The notes under the pieces are model-generated. The model had not been told where the DNA came from. It saw only the letters and a program-made list of their open reading frames with translations, and made no database searches. From Capsicum annuum (taxonomy: Eukaryota > Streptophyta > Magnoliopsida > Solanales > Solanaceae): a DNA stretch of 64,000 bases. Shown here in pieces: positions 60,340 to 64,000 of this stretch. A program made the translations under genes and the position numbers. The stretch covers positions 98,777,724-98,841,723 of the forward strand of contig NC_061115.1 in the NCBI RefSeq assembly GCF_002878395.1, written 5' to 3'. Numbering within the stretch: the stretch's first letter is position 1; every line of letters begins with the position of its first letter.

Positions 60340-61360
60340 ATGCCTCATAGAACTGGAACACAAGGAAATTTTTCTATCCCATTTGGGGGTAATGTTGTAG
60401 AGGTCCATCTTATTTCTAGGGTTTATCTTTGATCTCACGATCCTATCCCTGATAGTTCTAGATTTTCATTGGTTGATACTAGTCCTCCTCAAGGCAAGGT
60501 GACTAATGGGGAATTCCATTAGTCTATTCATGTTATTTCTCAGATGGTCGCTGCTTAGGCTAGTGGGGTGAGATTGGTGCTTTATCTGCTGAGTCCACAA
60601 GGGTTATCCAATTTTTGATGATAGGTCCTTTCACTTTTTTTAGAGTAAAGGTAGAGAAGGATCCATAAAGCTTCTTGGATAAAGTAGAAAAGATATTTTG
60701 GCTGATGCAAGCTACCAATATGAATGGGGTAAACTTAGCAGCTTATCAGCTCAAAGAGGTTGCATATCAATGGTATGAAGAGTGAGAAAGGGATAGGGGT
60801 GATATGGAAGAATCAGTCTTGGGGGATACTTTTTCTAATGCCTTCTTAGATCGTTTATTTCCCCAAGAGTTGAGGAAAGAAACGATGGAGGAGTTTGTAA
60901 ACCTCAAGTAGGGAAAGATATCTATCAAGGAATGTGCATTAAAGTTTCAACAATTGTCAAGGTATGCTCCTCATTTAGTGGATAACATATAGGCAAGAAT
61001 GATGAAGTTTTCTTCTTGGTTTAATTGATATTTGATTTTGGAGAGCAAGAGTGTCTTGCTGATTAACGATATGGATATATTTAGGTTGATTGTTCATATG
61101 TAGCATGTAGAGGATGAGAAGAGGAAACACGTAGATTTTATAGATAGATAGGGTAAGAGGAGTAGGTTTTCTGACTAGGGAGGTGCTCAGTCTCAGGGTA
61201 GTCGGGATAATGGAAAATGGCAGAAGAAAAAAGTAAGAGAGTTTTGGTTCCTTCTCTTCTGTTAGTGCTTCATACTAGTCGAGCGATAGGCATCATCAGG
61301 GTGGTGACAATTTTCGAGCATAGGATGCCCAATCTCAGGCAAGCAGAGGTCAGTCAGTTT
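60340..61360 (+). pseudogene. Chr-4 gag, decayed and truncated
   Basis: Start ATG at 60340 (MPHRTGTQGNFSIPFGGNVV), in the same context as Chr-3 gag and open for 30 codons. The capsid region is at about 60645-60990 (VEKIFWLMQATNMNGVNLAA, QLKEVAYQWYEE, FPQELRKETMEEFVNLK, QQLSRYAPHLVDN). In-frame TAG codons at 60990, 61101 and 61176 stand at the same codons as in Chr-3 gag; further stops (for example TGA near 61026) are private. It ends just before the zinc knuckle at a deletion near 61361. Confidence 0.86.
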
Positions 61361-61384
61361 TTGTAAGTTTTTCATCGATAGTTG

Positions 61385-61950
61385 CTCCTTTGACTAAGTT
61401 AACTAAGAAGAAGGTCAAGTTTTCTTAGTCGTATTCTTGTGAATGGAGTTTTAAGAAGTTGAAGAATAAGTTAACTTCAGCTCCAGTTCTGACTTTGCCA
61501 AAAGACAATGATGGGTTCGTGGTTTATTATGATGCATCTCGGGTAGGGCTTTGTTGTGTGTTGATGCAGCATTACAAGGTGATTGCCTATGCTTCCAGGC
61601 AGTTGAAGGTACATGAGAGGAACTATCCTACTCATGATTTAGAGCTGGTGGAGGTTGTTTTTTCTTTAAAAATATGATGGTATTATTTGTATGGTGTACA
61701 CATGGATATCTTTTCTTATCATAAGAGTCTACAGTATGTGTTCACTCAGAAGGAGCTTAATCTTAGGCAGAGTAAATGGCTTAAGCTTCTCGAGGACAAT
61801 GATATGAGTCTTCACTTCAACCCAGGTAAAGGTAACGTGGTTGATTATGCTCTTAGAAGGTTATCCATGGGGAGTTTGGTTCATGTGGAGAAAGAAAAGT
61901 GGGAATTGGTAAAGGATACTCACCGCTTGGCTAATCTTTGAGTTTACATC
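61385..61950 (+). pseudogene. Chr-4 RNase H
   Basis: After the deletion the reading starts in the RT connection (SSIVAPLTKLTKKKVKF). Then 61459-61677 gives [40 protein letters not shown] and [20 protein letters not shown]; a TGA at 61675 replaces a Trp. 61687-61941 gives [40 protein letters not shown] and SLHFNPGKGNVVDYALRRL. This is the best-preserved RNase H in the window. Confidence 0.88.
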
Positions 61951-62995
61951 TTGGACTCCAAGGATGGTGGTGTGATGTTTTAAGAAGTCGTACAATCATC
62001 TCTTAGTGCAGAGATTAAAGAGAAGCAAGTTCTAGATCCTATCTTGATGAAAATCAAGAGTGATATTGGTGGGTAAAAAGTAGTGGTGTTAGAGATTAGT
62101 GGTGATGGTACTTTATGGTAACAGTGGAGGTAGTTTGTTCCTGATGTTAATGGATTATGACAAAGGATTTTGGCTGAGGCATATGAATCATATATTAGTT
62201 GAATGGAATGAAAGGGGATGTGGCTGATTTTGTGGCCAAATTCATGGTGTGTCAGCAAGTTAAGGTTAAGAATATGAGGTCAGGAGGGTTGTATCAAGAA
62301 ATTAATTTGCCCAAATGGAAATGGGAAGTAATCAATATGGACTTTATTACCGATGTTTCTCGGTCTCGGAATCAATAAAATTTGATTTGGGTCATTATGG
62401 ATAGGATGACTAAGTTTGCCCACTTTTTCCTTGCACGAACTACTTTCTCAGTGGAGGATTATGCACAGTTGTATCTTTAGTAGATTGTGAAGCTTCATGG
62501 GGTGCCTGTTTTGATTATTGATAATCATGGAATGAGGTTTACATCTCACTTTTGGTGTTCTTTCCATAAAGGGTTGAGGACTAAAGTTAGTCTAAGTACT
62601 ACTTTCCACTCGCAGATGGATGGGCAAGCGAAGAGACCTATTTAGACATTGGAGGATCTGCTTTGGGCTTATGTGGTTGATTATGGTGGATGTTGGGTTG
62701 ACCATCTACCTTTGGTGGAGTTTGCTTACAACAATAGCTAACATTCTAGTATTGGTATGGCCCCTTTTTAAGGCATTGTATTGTAGGAGGTATAGATATC
62801 CTATTGGTTGGTTCGAGCATAGGTAGGAGGACATGTTTGGTCCCGACTTAGTTTACAAGGCTATGGAGGAGGAGAAGGTGATTCAAAATAGGCTTAAGGA
62901 TACCTAAAGTCACCAAAAGTCCTATGCGGATGTTAGGCATAGAGACTTGGAGTTTGAGGCTGGGGATAGGGTTTTTCTTAAAGTATCTCTAATAA
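61951..62995 (+). pseudogene. Chr-4 integrase, decayed
   Basis: The zinc-binding half is partly deleted (62180-62260 runs from EAYESYIS to MKGDVADFVAKFMVCQQVKV). The core keeps the first Asp in IWVIMDRMTKFAHFFL (62388-62430); the second is Asn in LIIDNHGMRFTSHF (62513-62553); the Glu is Lys in DGQAKRPI (62617-62640). The C-terminal part has LEDLLWAYVVDYGG, WVDHLPLVEFAYNNS and SIGMAPF, then FKHRDLEFEAGDRVFLKVSL-like sequence near 62945-62985. The TAG at 62478 is shared with Chr-3. Three catalytic residues reduced to one means it is dead. Confidence 0.86.
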
Positions 62996-63400
62996 AAAGA
63001 GTAATGTGGTTTACCAAGAAGGAGAAGCTGAGTCCCTGGTATGTTGGTCCTTATGTGATTTTGTGAAGAGTTGGTAATGTTTCTTATGAGATGGAGTTGC
63101 CTTCTAGCTTGATCTTGGTTCATCCAGTCTTTCATGTTTCCATGTTGAGGATATGCATTAGTGATCCTTCTTCGGTTGTTCCTTTGGAAGGATTGGCTAT
63201 CAAGGATTCTTTATCTTATGAGAAAATTTTAATTGAGATCTTGGATAGGCAGGTTTGTCGGTTGCGGACCAAGGATGTGGCTTCGGTTAAGGTTCTTTGG
63301 TAGAGCCATAAGGTAGAAGAAGCTACATGGGAAGCAGAGGAGGACATGAAGTACAAATATCCACTTTTGTTTTATGCTCCTGGGATTCTTGTGGAAGGTA
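62996..63400 (+). pseudogene. Chr-4 integrase C-terminus and chromodomain-like tail
   Basis: KEKLSPWYVGPYVIL (about 63020-63063), then the frame 63091-63303 with ELPSSLILVHPVFHVSMLRI, PSSVVPLEGLAIKDSLSYEK and DRQVCRLRTKDVASVKVLW. A TAG at 63301 follows, then KVEEATWEAEEDMKYKYPLL, ending near 63400. This gives the complete chromodomain-like module of the clade. 63401-63570 is 3' UTR with no feature. Confidence 0.86.
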
Positions 63401-63570
63401 TGTGTCTTCAACACATCTTTATTTTATGAGTAAATTAAAGGAAAGATTAATATCTTTGCCTCTTTGTTTTCAAACTTTGTTAAAGATTGGGCATATATTT
63501 GATAATGCAAATAAATTGTGCATGTGGTTACCCTTATCTTTTCCGTTATTTGGGGACGAATATTCCTAAT

Positions 63571-64000
63571 GGGGGAAAATATAACACCCTGCATTTTGAC
63601 TCTTTGAACATTTTATGGAATTCTGGTCTCTAGACCCAATACTACTCATGGGAGCGAGCCGCATGATGCTGTATGAATGGTATGGTCCTATTGTATGCTG
63701 ACCATTGTTGGTTAGTGGGATGGATTTTGGTTACTAGAATAGATATGACTTAGGGGTACAAGTCGGATAGGTGGGTATGGATTGTTTGGTTCCTTAACTT
63801 AATCTTAGACTTGGTTAATTAGGTTGGATCTTTGTATGAGTGGCTCACTATGAGCTGAAAGCCAGTATACGAGTCGTACCATGGACTCATATGGTGGACA
63901 ATGTCAAAATTTTCCTTGGGATTTATTTGCCAGGGGTACGGATAAAGGGTACAGATCGTATGCTTCAAATACGACTTGGTTAGATAAGTCATATGCTGGA
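63571..64000 (+). repeat. Chr-4 polypurine tract and start of 3' LTR
   Basis: GGGGGAAAA (63571-63579) followed by TATAACACCCTGCATTTTG at 63580. The LTR is cut by the window end after 421 bases; it includes U3 words such as ATACGAGTCGTACCATGG at 63867. Confidence 0.88.

Larger units (their letters stand above)
57768..64000 (+). mobile_element. Chr-4: chromovirus-like element with internal deletion, runs off right edge
   Basis: Plus strand: 5' LTR 57768-60129, primer site 60133-60144, gag 60340-61360, RNase H 61385-61950, integrase and chromodomain-like tail to 63360, polypurine tract 63571-63579, 3' LTR from 63580. Protease and RT are absent. It is the closest relative of Chr-3 in the window. 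The left flank AAATA (57763-57767) is the expected target duplication; the right end is outside. Confidence 0.88.

Overview
The window looks like repeat-packed heterochromatin, probably pericentromeric, of a dicot plant; a Solanaceae genome of the pepper, tomato or potato type is my best guess from the mix of Athila-like and Tekay/Del-like Ty3/gypsy elements, but the species is inference. I see no host gene, no rRNA or tRNA gene and no CRISPR. Essentially all 64 kb can be assigned to nine LTR retrotransposons or pieces of them. All are broken by stops, frameshifts, deletions and insertions.

Names used here: Ath-1 to Ath-4 are Athila-like elements (tRNA-Asp primer site, LTR of about 1.5 kb, env-like gene, all on the minus strand). 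Chr-1 to Chr-4 are chromovirus-like elements (tRNA-iMet primer site, LTR of about 2.4 kb, chromodomain-like tail after the integrase; Chr-1 minus, the others plus). There is also one solo LTR.

Layout. 1-2646: 5' end of Ath-1 (gag remnant, primer site, 5' LTR), continuing off the left edge. 2647-3325 and 15530-15950: two pieces of the 3' LTR of Ath-2, split by the complete Chr-1 (3326-15529). Chr-1 itself carries a solo chromovirus LTR (about 8061-10230) inside its reverse transcriptase. 15951-17677: 3' untranslated region of Ath-2. 17678-54718: Chr-2, inserted in Ath-2. Chr-2 is interrupted in early gag by Chr-3 (20428-50158). The Chr-3 integrase is interrupted by Ath-3 (27226-48325). The Ath-3 integrase is interrupted by Ath-4 (34491-42693). 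Ath-2 resumes at 54719-57767 (env-like gene, then the integrase end), where Chr-4 (57768 to beyond 64000) interrupts it.

The deepest path is therefore Ath-2 > Chr-2 > Chr-3 > Ath-3 > Ath-4, five levels. Several joints are supported at base level by degenerate 5-bp target duplications and by coding frames that rejoin when the insert is skipped. By-eye LTR divergence falls from outer to inner elements, as expected. The most notable points are: a palindromic motif array specific to each family in the U3 of nearly every LTR, repeated in the internal spacer of Ath-3; a three-LTR form of Ath-4 that carries an unrecognised ORF instead of gag-pol; and four stop codons shared at equivalent codons by Chr-3 and Chr-4.
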